Shown: piece by piece, positions 33,161 to 43,977 of the stretch
Layout: each line of letters opens with the position of its first letter
Numbering within the stretch: position 1 is the stretch's first letter
Origin: Gnetum montanum
Lineage: Eukaryota; Streptophyta; Gnetopsida; Gnetales; Gnetaceae
Direction of reading: 5' to 3'
Assembly: GCA_015680685.1 (NCBI GenBank)
Contig: MNCI01004036.1
Span: 725,544-789,543, forward strand
DNA: 64,000 nucleotides
Made by a program: the position numbers and the translations under genes
The notes under the pieces: generated by a model
Told to the model about the DNA's origin: nothing
The model's input: only the letters and a program-made list of their open reading frames with translations
The model's database searches: none

Positions 33161-33759
33161 TGATCAATTTTATTTTTCTTTTTTCTTCTCTTTTAAAACC
33201 ATTAAATCTTGCTCTATTTCTATTTTTCTTGTGGATCTTTCTCTCTAAGGAAAACTAGGAGTAGATTTCTACAAAATTGTGCTTAAGCATTTTGGTGAAA
33301 TTTTATTTGTTTCAAGCAATGTACTATAGGGACTATATATAGACAAAGTAACTTGACAAAATAGGAATCCTTAATAACTCATAGTATTCAACAAGGTTAG
33401 CTAAATTTATATTATAATATCCAATTATAGTTTCGTACACAAACCCAACCATTTCAACATTCATAACAACAAACATACAATTATGATTAGTTTTCTCTAT
33501 TATCATTGATTTTATCTGGAGGTATCTGAGCCTTGGTGTTTCCAAAGACCAACAAACACCTAAACTCAAGTTTGAAGGAACACCTTCATTTTCTGTGATT
33601 CTAGTCCCAAGACTTGAAGGAAACATTAGTGGTCCCAAATGATAGCCAACAGGTACATCTATTCATAATTGGCTTTTTATGTCCTACTTGTATTTCACTA
33701 CAAGTTTATTCTGTCACTAAGGAAATATAAAAAGCTTGGTAGCATATTAGCAAGTTCTA
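33161..33759. other. No recognised gene
   Basis: Left part probably belongs to the end of the copia LTR. A minus-strand open frame of 101 codons (33333-33638) has ordinary-looking composition but matches no family I recognise; it might be a gene fragment. Confidence 0.3.
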
Positions 33760-34760
33760 GCATTTCAAAAAAATTACTATTTACTTTAATATTATGGATG
33801 ATATCTTTCCCTGGTGGTTGACTATTCGTGATCTACCTCTTGCTATTATAAGATGTCAATTAACTTCTTATTAGTTCCAATGAAGTGTTATTTCTATATC
33901 ATTAATATGCTCATAAAATCAATGGATGACTTGATCTAAATTTCAAGCTATCTATATTGTTTCTAATTGTATGAGAAATACTTTATTAAGTATCTTTCAG
34001 CAACTCAAGGTTCTATTACTTTTTCAACCATCTCTAAATCTATTTTTACTAACCTCAAGTGGATAGATGACTCTTCCCTCTTTTCTTATAGCACTCACAA
34101 AGCATAGTCTTTTCTAGACTTAGGAGTTTCTATCATTGTTAGATGTAATACATTTTGATCACTTGATGATTCTGAAAGACAATGACATACTAGATTAAGA
34201 AGACTCTGAAAACTTCCTTGCATTCATAGAAGTAAGCATTTTATTTAGTACCTTCATCAGCAAAGTCTTCCTATTGGATGATATCTCATGTGCTTTGATG
34301 TGTTAGAACCTAAATGTTTGATATGTAATTAAACCAATGAGTTTCTTCATTTCTTTTAGGATTTTCTTTTTGCCATTCATGCTTGGAATTAGGCATTTCT
34401 TGTTATTAATGATTTCTTTTCTAATTGGAAAGAAACTCTTCTTATAGATATTTGTTCTCTTTATAGGGAGTTGATTTTTATTTGAAAGTGCTTTCATCCT
34501 TCCATTTTGCATGCTATTTGGAGAAATAGATGTGATATTTTTCATAATCATGTAATTATCCATGATGAGTTCACCATGCTCAAAAAAGTCAATAATATTC
34601 AACTTGTTATTTTTCAAGTCAAGTCTCAAGCTCGCAGCACTTTATTGAAGGTTAATAATCTTTTCCAACTAATGGAACCTTGGACCAATTGTGTTGCTAG
34701 AAAATTTGCTTAACTTATGCTCAAGCCTTGGTGTTCTCTATTATTTCTCCTATATATATG
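33760..34760 (+). pseudogene. LINE C-terminal remnant
   Basis: Degenerate plant LINE 3' region. A block near 34290-34345 reads CLICN then TNEFLHFF, like the zinc-binding domain of plant L1 proteins (C-x2-C then E-x-x-x-H-x-F). HAIWRNRCDIFHN follows at 34507-34545, matching the usual IWxxRN block. An A-rich 3' end is not clear. The stop-filled reading shows it is dead. Its relation to the LINE at 3778-4690 is unclear because they cover different parts. Confidence 0.65.
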
Positions 34761-35732
34761 TTTTACCCTTTTTGGTTGTTAATAAGAAAGTTTTTAGTAA
34801 GAAGTGAAAACCTATGAAGATGCTTTTAAACAAAGCCAAGGCTTGATCCATTCCCTACCCCAAAGGGAAGATTTTTTGGAATTGGTTGTAAGAATGAAAA
34901 CCCAAAATTCTCATTGGGCTTTTTCTTTTTGTTGTTGTTGTTGTTTTTGGAGCTTCTTTGTTATTAAAGGGATGTGCTATATCCTCTTATGATGTACTTG
35001 CATTTGTATTCTTAATATAAATATTTTTTTGGGGTCCAACACTCATGATAATGATAGTTAAAGTTACAAAAGTCAAGATTAATAATAATCGTTGATTCAA
35101 TTATTTCCAATTAAAAGTAATTTTCTATATTTTAGAAATTAAAGGTAAATTTGCTAGACCATTGAAAGTTTGTAGTTTTTTTTATGTGTGTTTGATTGAT
35201 GGATTTTTTAAGATGGGTGTTTTGCCCTTGATAATTGGCTCATGTCATGTAACATTTTTTAATCAAAAAACTATATTATTTAAAAAATTAGATATTGATG
35301 ATAAGCTTTGTATGTAAAGTTAAGTCAATTTACAATGAAGTATATTTTTTGAGGGAAAGTCTAGTCATTTATATAACAAGAGGAGTAACCCCTAAATCAA
35401 CAATTACAATGGTATCATCATGGAGGGTAGAAGATCCTCCAGTAAAATAGATGAACATCTACCCCAAATTTAGCTTAATTCCTTTAATTAATTTCTTTTG
35501 ATTTCTTTGATTTTCCCTTTCTTATTTACTTTTATTACCATTAATTTCTTTATTTATCTTAGAATCCAAACCAACAACCACACCTAAGCATTATGCTTCT
35601 CTAGTCATTTCATCAATTACAACAAAAAGAAAGAGATTAGAGGGTATTATTATAGGAAAAAATCAAAATTGACACTTATATAAGATCAGTGCAAATATTA
35701 CAACATCATAGGAAATTCCAATGATTAGTTTC
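34761..35732. other. AT-rich, no recognised gene
   Basis: No frame with recognisable protein content. A stretch near 35450-35520 ('agcttaattcctttaattaa') resembles one near 38340-38390, so both may belong to an old repeat. Confidence 0.4.
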
Positions 35733-36313
35733 TGATGGGACGCGATATCGCATGGGCCGCGATATCGTGTCATCCCCTGCGATATTGCATACACGATATC
35801 GCGGTGCACCATCATATTTATAAATAAGAGGCGGCTCTCCCTTGTTTCTCATCCTAGGCTTAGACCGTAGTGAAACTCTGGCAGTTTGATCCCTCGAGAG
35901 ATAGAATATTTTCCATGTGCCCGCAGTAGGAACTCCAAAGTGAACGGATCTTTATTCGAGCAGACATTGTTCCTGAACACNCATTGGTTCAGGGTGTGAA
36001 TGGTAAGTGGGAACGGATGCTAACGCTAGGTTAATTCAGACTTAGTTAGTTAGTTAGAGTTAGTAATTAGTCTCTTCAACCCTTCACCTCAATAGCATAG
36101 GAGATAAAACATAAAAAGATATAAAAATCATATACATCAGACTTACTTAACCATACACCGTAACAAATACAAGTAAGTCTGGGAAGACAACGAATAATTA
36201 ACCTTAAGTGTTCCATGAGGCGTGTAGGCACTTAGTCTGCAGAGTTTGATCGAATCGCGTGTGTTACGCTCGTATTCGTATGGTTGAGTGTAGGGGTACC
36301 TTGCCACTCATTA
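35733..36313 (+). repeat. Solo LTR with TSD GTTTC, internally collapsed
   Basis: Starts TGATGGGACGCGATATCGC and ends CCACTCATTA. GTTTC flanks both sides (35728-35732 and 36314-36318), so it is a solo LTR of the same subfamily as 58555-59605. Palindromes GCGATATCGC and relatives lie at 35741-35805, TATTTATAAATAAG near 35816. A single N at 35981 replaces roughly 0.5 kb that would hold the poly(A) signal and tandem U5 modules. Confidence 0.9.
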
Positions 36314-38459
36314 GTTTCTTCCATCTTTGGCCATCATGTTGCACTAGTTATGTTTTCCACCTACTCCTAGCACTTGTACCAACTTCATTTGCATATAACA
36401 TCATGTAGAAAGAGTCAGTGCTCTCCAAGTAGTCTAATCCACCTTGTTGTCCCCTTTAAAGTATGGCTAGAGTAAGCCATCATAGCTATATTAGACTATT
36501 AGATCATATTATTAAATTAACCAATAAAGGATAGACTTACTACATAAGGCTCTCAGGTATCCAATCTAACATTAAGTCGACTACCCAATCACAAAATCTC
36601 AACACTTCTAATAAGATTTCTAGAGGCTACTACCCTAGCTCCTTCTTTAACAAATAATAGCAAATGACCTAGCCTAGCTGCAACCTCCTTATCATCAGTC
36701 ATCTCCTCATCATTAGTTAGTCTCTAATGATTATGCTACCAAGTAGCCTCGACAAGTTTGTAGTAGTCCTATGGCCCAAGTAGGAAGTTCCTAAAACTTG
36801 TATTATATGATAAGGGCCACCACAATCACCTTTGTTGCTCCTTTTTAACTAAGTAACACGCTACCACAATCTTGAACCTAATTCCACTTTGCTCCTAGAC
36901 GAACTAGGTCTAAGTCTCATCTAGGAGCATCCCCAGGTAACTAGGTCTAAGTTTTCCTATCCCATACCACGATGAGCTAACTACTGCTAATATGCTACTC
37001 AACCTCTTAAGTGTCCCATACCACATTAAGACTATTTGCTGCTATTGATGTGATGTCGTTTGCATCTTTTGCAACTTCTGCCACATCTAAATCAATCACT
37101 ATCCCCTAATCTAATGGCTAATGTAACTCTAGCAATCATAAGACTCAAAAAAGGCATTAAGAAAAAACATTAGCATTAGATCTAAGAAAGAATTTGAAAC
37201 AAAGAACATATCTACTACCTTTTTTAAACTAGTAAGATATTGCCTACTAATGAACGAGCCTATCAAGATCCCAAGCACAAAGCACCAACAAGCTTAAGAT
37301 AGGAGAAGATACAAATGAAAATGATTGTTGAGAGAGGAACCCATAACTTGCTCATAAAGGCTAAATCGCAAATTCCCGTACATGACTTCTAGAAGGTTCT
37401 GATGTGAGACTTATTAAATGTGATAGACTCAAAATAAAGATAAACATCATCTTTAGTAAGGCCCACATCCAATCATCTTGTCCTCATCTAGTCATCTTTA
37501 GCATCATAAGCTAATAATAAAAATACAAATAAATATAAAATCTTGTATTTCACAAATTCAAGGAAGTGAGATTTATTAAATAAAAATCACTTTAGGAGCT
37601 TAAGCCAAGTTAACCAATAATTAAGTCTCATGCATGATTAAACTATTAACGCAGTCACATGCATGATTAAACTATTAATGCAATCTCATGCCACTAAAGA
37701 TAATGATCATGTGTTTATAAAGTCTCATGTCAAACATCATCATAAAGGAGTCAAACTCATTAAAAGAAAATCAAAGTACGATTACACCAATTATTAAGTC
37801 TCATGCCAAAATACTAAAATAATATTAAAATCATAAAATATAAGATGTTATAGATAAATAAAAAGTCCAAGACCCTCTATTTAGCCAAGTTTGAACAACA
37901 AAACCAATATAAGGATAAAAGATGAAAATGCTAATCTTTCTAAAAATCTTGGGGTGTTACATCCTCCCTCCTAAAAGGAATCTTCCTCCTCCGAGATGAG
38001 AGAGAAAAAAAAAATACTTAGCAACAAATGTCAATAATGTATTGTACCACTGAAACTCCTATATCATCTACATAGTTAATGTATCGTGTTCAATTACTTA
38101 CTACAACTAAAACACTGCAACTACCTTAAGTTAATATCTCCATTAGTAAAAATATTATTTTTCTTGCTTCTTTGGGATCCCACTTTTTTTATGTCACTCT
38201 TAGACATGCCATTACTAAATTAGGTATCACACTTACAACCATAAAAATCAACTCAACCCTCTTCTTCTTCGATTTGCAAAACTAACCAAACTCTAGTGAA
38301 TGATTTGGAACCATGCTATACCAAAATGTCACACCTCCAAATTTAACTTAATTCTTTTAATTAATTTCTATTTATTTCCTTGATATATTAACATAAACGT
38401 AAATTTTAATTGTGTGGCATAAAAGTAAATCAACTTTCTCATGATCAAGTTTTTTTCGT
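36314..38459. other. Noncoding, probably old repeat
   Basis: No open frames of note. 'ggggtgttacatcctccctc' near 37952 has the look of the start of a gypsy LTR or leader, but neither an LTR partner nor coding domains were found. Short duplicated segments occur near 37625-37690. Confidence 0.35.
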
Positions 38460-38700
38460 GAGGGTGTTGAAACCTAAAATAAGTAAAATATAGGTACATC
38501 CCAAGATTTATAAAAGTTTATGATTCAGTACTACCTAAGTTCCTTTTGTGTGGGTGTTAGAATCTGAAATAAGTAAAACATAGGTACACCCCAAGATTTA
38601 TAGAAGTTTATAACTTAATGCTACCTAGTAAAACTGAAATGGGATTACCAGGCCAAGACTCATGCCTCTAGACTAACACCTCCTTGTTATCAAGTTCCTG
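38460..38700 (-). repeat. tRNA-derived SINE copy with partial tandem duplication
   Basis: Minus strand: GGAGGTGTTAGTCTAGAG (about 38672-38689) resembles a pol III A box. The body (AGGTAGCATTAAGTTATAA and the 'cttggggtgtacctat' block) matches the SINE at 46950-47084/56031-56064. The body part occurs twice, about 38460-38540 and 38550-38640. Confidence 0.55.
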
Positions 38701-39389
38701 TGGTCATGCTCCTCATATTTTAAATTCAGGACTTTTTTAATTCTAGATGACACATCTATGCTTAGTACTCAAGTTAACGTAGGAAGCGAGGTGAAAAAGA
38801 ACATGAATTTTTTTTATTTAAGGGACATCGATGGGGTCATATAAATGGATAATCGAGATTTCTCAATAAGGTTCGGTAACAAATGATTTTGACCTAAACC
38901 TCGTACAGCAAACCTTCGTCCATTGATCAAGATACGTTGCTTCTCTGCAACGGCAAGAAAAGAGCAAACAATCGGAAAGCAGCATCACAATTATCAATTA
39001 TCCGTGATGTTCAACGAGAGTTCCTCCCAAAGAATGAAATTAACTGGTAAAAAGCCCAGGTTGCATATAATTAAATAAAAAAAAATGAAATACGGACGGC
39101 AACAGGAGGCACAAAAGAACCTAATTCCAAGAATGAATGGACCACCATGAATTCCAGATAACTTTTATATTTGGTGCTGCATCAGCAGCAACAGCGTTGA
39201 TATTATGAAAGGTATAAATCACGGAGCATGGGCAGACAAGGTTTTGAAACTTATCTACAATACAGCATCCCAACAGGAAGCAACGAATCCATCCTGTATG
39301 GGAACCCACATCTGAAACCCGCACAATTTGTGGGTAACTGCCACCTGGCCCGTTCTTGGCACTTTTTAACATTTTCTTCGGCTGTCCAT
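38701..39389. other. Upstream region of CBSX3-like gene
   Basis: No transposon recognised. Base composition becomes less AT-rich from about 38900. Open frames on both strands here (e.g. 39121-39372 minus, 39228-39629 plus) overlap each other and show no known domain, so they are not annotated. Confidence 0.4.
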
Positions 39390-40922
39390 GATCTTCCGCT
39401 GCTGCTGTATTTAATCTTTCATTATCGTTTCAGCCCTTTTTCTGTACTAGTTGCCTTTGGGAGGTTGTGTGCTATTCTCTCGTTTTGGTTCGTTTCCCAG
39501 CCCTTGGCTTCCACTTTCAACCAGGTAACTTGGCCACTTCCTCTGTTTTTTTCCCCTTGCCTTGAAACAAAGATTGATATGTACTTTTGGGTTACATCTG
39601 CCGCTGCGTTTTTTGAATGGTTGCTGTAAATCGGTAGGAATTTTCGGCCATTTGGAGCCAAGGGTTTAATTTGCCTGTTGGGGTTTTTGTAAGATGTGTT
39701 CCACTGTAGCCATGGTTGACTTGTAATTGTTTTTTTCCCAAACCATGGTGCAAGAACGTTCACTTGTGTCATTGTGTGTGTTGTTTTGATCTGGTTAGTT
39801 GCCGGCTGTGCTCGTTCTGTTTGGTGTTTCGTCGCTGGTTGCAGGGCAGCATGTTGCTACGATTGCATTTCGTTTATTTGATTGCAGTTTTGTTCTTTGC
39901 CCTGAGATTTTATGTTGCTGCAGTGTTTCTGCATACAAATGGGTTTGCCCGGAGATTAGATGAAATCGGTTTTAAGTTCTAACCATTTAAGGGAAGGAAC
40001 TACTTCTAGTTCTTATGGAATGCATCATGGATTTAAAAAATTAACGTTTTAAGGAGGATTTCGGTCATGCTAACAAAACTCATCCTATTGATGAACCATG
40101 AATCATCATAACATAGCCCCTTTAGACGCGCGTCATTGATCTGAAGGCCTCTGCCCTTTTTTGGGATGATAATAATTATGTAATTTTTAAAAGAAGGATT
40201 AAGAAAATAAAGGGGCTGTAACTTTTAGGCGCCAGGTTTGATCCTATTCAATTTAATGGAAAATCATATGTTTATTTGTGTAAAATAAATGCACTTGAAT
40301 GCACTTGAAGGGATCATCATTTGGAGTGATGGTAAGGTTCTTGTTTCTCAAGTCATAAGATCTAGGTGCAATAGAGGTGCCACACCCAGGCTTGAACCTA
40401 GATCTTATGGATTTTTGACAGGTTTGATCCCAGTGGGTTATTCTCAGTTATATATGCACTGTGCTAAAGATAATGGCCGAAAGTGAACTTATCAAACAGA
40501 TCCTTAAGGTTTCCACATGGATGTAATAAAAATAATTGAGTTGGATGTTCTGCTATGGGGTTTAATTTACATCATTCATCATTGACAAATGTATTGTTTG
40601 TCCATATACGTAACCTGAGAATTCTAATTATTGATATCTTTCAATTATTTGCAATGCATATAAAACATGTAACGTTTTTAATATCTAGGACTAAATATTC
40701 CTGTGTTTAAGAAAGTAGCTTCTCGTTGGAGCAATGCCAAATCGTTTATTTGCTTGATGAGAGACCGTGCAATGAAGAATCCACAACAAAAGGCATATTG
40801 CACACTGAATGCGGCACATTGAATTGAACTGAATACATGGCAAATTTATGTTGTATATTGTATATTGTACATTGCAAAGATTGTTGCTAACTGGCATTAT
40901 TATTGTTTGTAACATAGCTAAA
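39390..40922 (+). promoter_or_regulatory. Candidate promoter, 5' UTR exon and 5' UTR intron of CBSX3-like gene
   Basis: A TATA-like TGTATTTAAT lies near 39406-39415. A pyrimidine-rich leader could end at CAACCAG|GTAACTTG (39524/39525), and an acceptor AACATAG|CTAAA at 40917/40918 lies five bases before the ATG. This gives a roughly 1.4-kb leader intron. Other donors (e.g. 39634, 39690) are possible. Inference from splice-site wording only. Confidence 0.4.
40289..40490 (+). repeat. SINE-like repeat in proposed 5' UTR intron
   Basis: 'gagtgatggtaaggttcttg' (about 40323-40342) and 'tcaagtcataagat' recur at about 57504-57540 ('gagtgatgttaaagtacttg', 'tcaaatcataagac'). The 57-kb copy has GAGTTCAAGATTGAG where a B box is expected. 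Two old copies of one small family, probably tRNA-derived. Confidence 0.4.
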
Positions 40923-42507
40923 ATGCAAGGTGTATTTCGGGCACTAGAAGTTCATGGAAACACCTTCAAGAATGCAGTTCTGCAACATGTTCGTGTAATT
41001 CGTCCAGCAGTCCGATCCAGCATTTTCAGCCGTTATGAATCTTCTGTTTCTACTTCCCGTTTGGAAGAGCATGGTTTTGAGAGTACTACCATTTCAGACA
41101 TTCTGAAAGGAAAGGGGAAGAGCGCAGATGGCTCTTGGTTATGGTGTACTACTGATGATACAGTTTATGATGCTGTGCAATCTGTGAGTATGATAGTCGA
41201 TTCACCATATTTTAATGTATGATGGCCATAATGATTTGATCATTTATGTTATGAGATGTTTTGAGTGAAAATTTATATAAATGCAGATGACCCATAACAA
41301 TGTCGGAGCATTACTGGTCGTAAAGCCTGGAGAGGATAAATCAATTGGTGGAATTATTACAGAAAGAGGTGGGCTTTTCTTTTGGACATTTATATTTGGT
41401 TGTGTACTGTACCATCCTTACAAACGTGTGAATTAGCTGTTAAATCTTTTTGCTTACCTTTCTATGTGGTTGTGCCCTTACATGTATTAATATTAAATAA
41501 ATGATATGTTTTTCTTGCTGCAGTGTACTTTAAACATAAGCTGTGCATACCCATCCTCTGGGAAAGTCAGACTCTTGTCAGAAGTCATCCCCTTGCAGTT
41601 TCAGAATTCCTTTTTGCTTAATCCATAACTTAGTGTTGTCCACTGGAATTGAACTTGTTTAATCCATAGCTTAGCGTTACACACTGGAATCGAATCTGGA
41701 ACCTGGGTTTTTATGCTAAGATTCTTACCACTAAGCTAATACCTCATTGGAATTTTCTAAAGTGGTCTTCTTGTTTATTTTGGTTGGTGGCTTACTTTAG
41801 AAATTTACCATCTTTTCAAGTTTGACTAATTCATGACAATCCCTGTTATTGCAAAATGGTGTTGGAGAGAAGATTTAGAGGATCAATGTAAATAAACTAT
41901 TTGGATTAACGGTGCACACAATGTAATTCAAAGCATGCGATGTGGAATTTTCAGAATCTATTTCTGTTTCTGGATTTAAAAACTATGTTTTTGCTTACTT
42001 AGAACAAGGACCATGAAATGTCTACTTAATGCTCCATTTTATTGAAATTAATCCCTGCAGATTATCTTAGAAAGATCATAGTTCAAGGAAGATCATCCAA
42101 AACCACCAAAGTTGGAGACATCATGACTGAAGAGGTGTGGAAATTAAGTGTTCCTTCCCTTACATTGCATTCTGAGAAGTATAATACTTAAAGCATCGTT
42201 ACTGTTTATGGATTACAGAATAAACTTATTACAGTAACCCCAGATACAAAGGTTTTAAAGGCCATGGAACTCATGACAGGTTAGATATTTAATTTGTTGA
42301 TTTAGATGTATCATGAATATATGATTGTAGTTGTGGAATAAAAATTTTGCCTTTGCTTAAGCAGATAAGCGTATCAGACACATCCCTGTAGTAGAGGGGA
42401 AGAATATGATTGGAATGGTATCCATTGGAGATGTTGTTCGAGCTGTGGTGGATGAGCATAGAGAGGAACTAAAGCGTCTGAATGCATTTATCCAGGGTGG
42501 CTATTAA
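40923..42507 (+). CDS. CBSX3: CBS domain-containing mitochondrial protein CBSX3-like, five coding exons
   Basis: Exons 40923-41183, 41287-41368, 42061-42134, 42219-42279 and 42365-42507, joined by GT-AG introns, give 621 nt: 206 residues and a stop, the length I recall for Arabidopsis CBSX3. Frame is kept through every junction with no internal stop. The first ~45 residues are rich in Arg/Ser and poor in acids, fitting a mitochondrial presequence (RVIRPAVRSSIFSRYESS). Two CBS domains follow, about residues 56-122 (GKSADGSWLWCTTDDTVYDA; GGIITERDYLRKIIV) and 132-188 (VGDIMTEENKLITV; MIGMVSIGDVVRAVV). Such Bateman pairs bind adenosyl ligands. Arabidopsis CBSX3 is reported to interact with mitochondrial thioredoxin o2 and affect redox balance; the same role here is inferred. 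Intron 2 (41369-42060) holds a SINE. It is the only intact host gene in the window. Confidence 0.95.
41560..41745 (-). repeat. tRNA-derived SINE in intron 2 of CBSX3-like gene
   Basis: Minus strand: A box in TTAGCTTAGTGGTAAG (41740-41725 region) and B box in AGATTCGATTCCAG about 35 nt later (near 41680-41693), both close to the tRNA pol III consensus. The downstream part contains an internal repeat ('agctatggattaa' and 'agttatggattaa'). The body differs from the SINE at 46950-47084. Confidence 0.65.
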
Positions 42508-43737
42508 ATGATGCTTTCTGTCGTTTCTGAAATAAGCAATAGCCTTGTACAGCCAAGCTCTTAAATGGGGATCTCAACTTTGTAGAAGAAAAACAAATCA
42601 CATGCTGCACCTACTTTCTGTTGGGGAAACCCAATACTTGTTCCGTTCCTGTACTTGCCTTTTTTAGCACGTTCCTTCTTTTGAAGCCCCATTTGGGGAC
42701 TTTCTTAAGATCTTATTTTGAATTATCTGAAAAGTAAGTGTTTTTATGTTAATATAATTGTGCAGTTCATTTTATGAGGTTTGAAAACGTCAAGTTGCTA
42801 GGAAGCTTTTCTTTTGAAGGAACCTCATATTATATGCAGTTACAATTTTATTTGGGTTTTTATTTTTCAGTTGCCTTCACTATGATCTTTGCAAAAATAA
42901 TATTTGTAGCGGAAGTCGCAACCTTATTTAGCTGGGATGTTTTGAAGCAGTTGGCTACACCCATTGACAATAGGTTTCATATCATATTGTATGCTCTGTT
43001 TCTACTGTGAAATCCTTGATGGTAAGAATGCTTGAAAGCCTGCTTTTTTTTAAAAAAAAAAAAAGTATATTGCGCATTGCATATCGCTAATTTTTTTAAT
43101 GTTTATTTCGTTTTTTTCCTGACTACGAGATGTAGCTAATTGTAATTGCTTAGGATTTCAAAATAGTCAGGGAGGCATTGCTCATTTAGTAGTTAACATG
43201 CAACATGTGTAGCTTGCAGCTTGTGGTCGCAGACAGATTCCATCCTAAGGGGTATGATGGAATCATTATGCATATTTTGCTTAAAGCCCTACGGCATTTT
43301 TGTCTAGGTTATATCTATTAACGTACATCTAGTTTCAGGTTCCCCTTTCATAATTATTATATCCATGTAAGTTTGTGAGCGGCATCTGCATTCTCTGTGG
43401 CATTAATGAGGGTTTATGACTAATTTGTTGCCCTTTTAATGCAGTTAAGTTTGGTTTCAAAGACTCCGTAGATTGCCATATTTTTAAATTTTTTGTAATT
43501 CATTGTAGGTTTCCTTAATTAATTGATAAGGGCTTTTTATACTTTTATAATTTTAGTTTTTTTTTTCAGAGTTCTGGTAGTAAATGTGGCATTAATATGA
43601 TCAGTAAATAGATATGGCAGATACATTAGCTTAGCTATGTTAATACCAACTTAGTTATATATTTATGATATATATTTATAATTTGGTTGAGAGAATCTCT
43701 TTTCTTGACAAAGCAGTATAAAAAATTTCATGACCTC
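42508..43737 (+). other. 3' UTR of CBSX3-like gene and downstream noncoding DNA
   Basis: AATAAGCAAT at about 42531 and further A/T-rich signals could direct polyadenylation; the 3' end cannot be fixed. An open frame at 42774-43010 (78 codons, hydrophobic) has no support. Poly-A/T run near 43045-43063. Confidence 0.4.
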
Positions 43738-43977
43738 TGAACGAAGAATAAGAGTACTGGATTAAATTTTTTTTGATTTTTAAACAAAGAACAAGATTTG
43801 TACATCATCATACACTGTGAATGAAGAATAAGAGTACTGGATTAAAATTTTTTTGATTTTTAAACAAAGAACAAGATTTGTACATCATCATACACTGTGA
43901 ATGAAGAATAAGAGTACTGGATTAAAATTTTTTTGATTTTTAAACAAAGAACAAGATTTGTACATCATCATACACAA
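43738..43977. repeat. Three tandem copies of an 80-bp unit
   Basis: Units begin at 43738, 43818 and 43898, each with 'gaagaataagagtactgg' followed by a T-run, 'aaacaaagaacaag' and 'tacatcatcataca'. Near-identical, so a recent local expansion. The overlapping minus-strand open frame (43888-44112) is not a gene. Confidence 0.95.

Noticed and set aside
33333-33638. 101-codon minus-strand frame with ordinary composition
   Set aside because: Could be a host gene fragment, but I recognise no family and find no second exon; not called as a gene.
34303-34629. 108-codon minus-strand frame
   Set aside because: Shadow of the LINE remnant on the plus strand (HAIWRNRCDIFHN).
37945-37985. LTR start of another gypsy element
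   Set aside because: The wording 'ggggtgttacatcctccctc' is suggestive, but no partner LTR, primer site or domain was found.
39228-39772. Overlapping open frames of 133 (+) and 116 (-) codons upstream of the CBSX3-like gene
   Set aside because: No homology, no splice logic, and the position fits promoter and leader; GC rise near the gene explains the lack of stops.
43738-43977. CRISPR-like direct repeats
   Set aside because: 80-bp units are contiguous with no distinct spacers; a plant tandem repeat.
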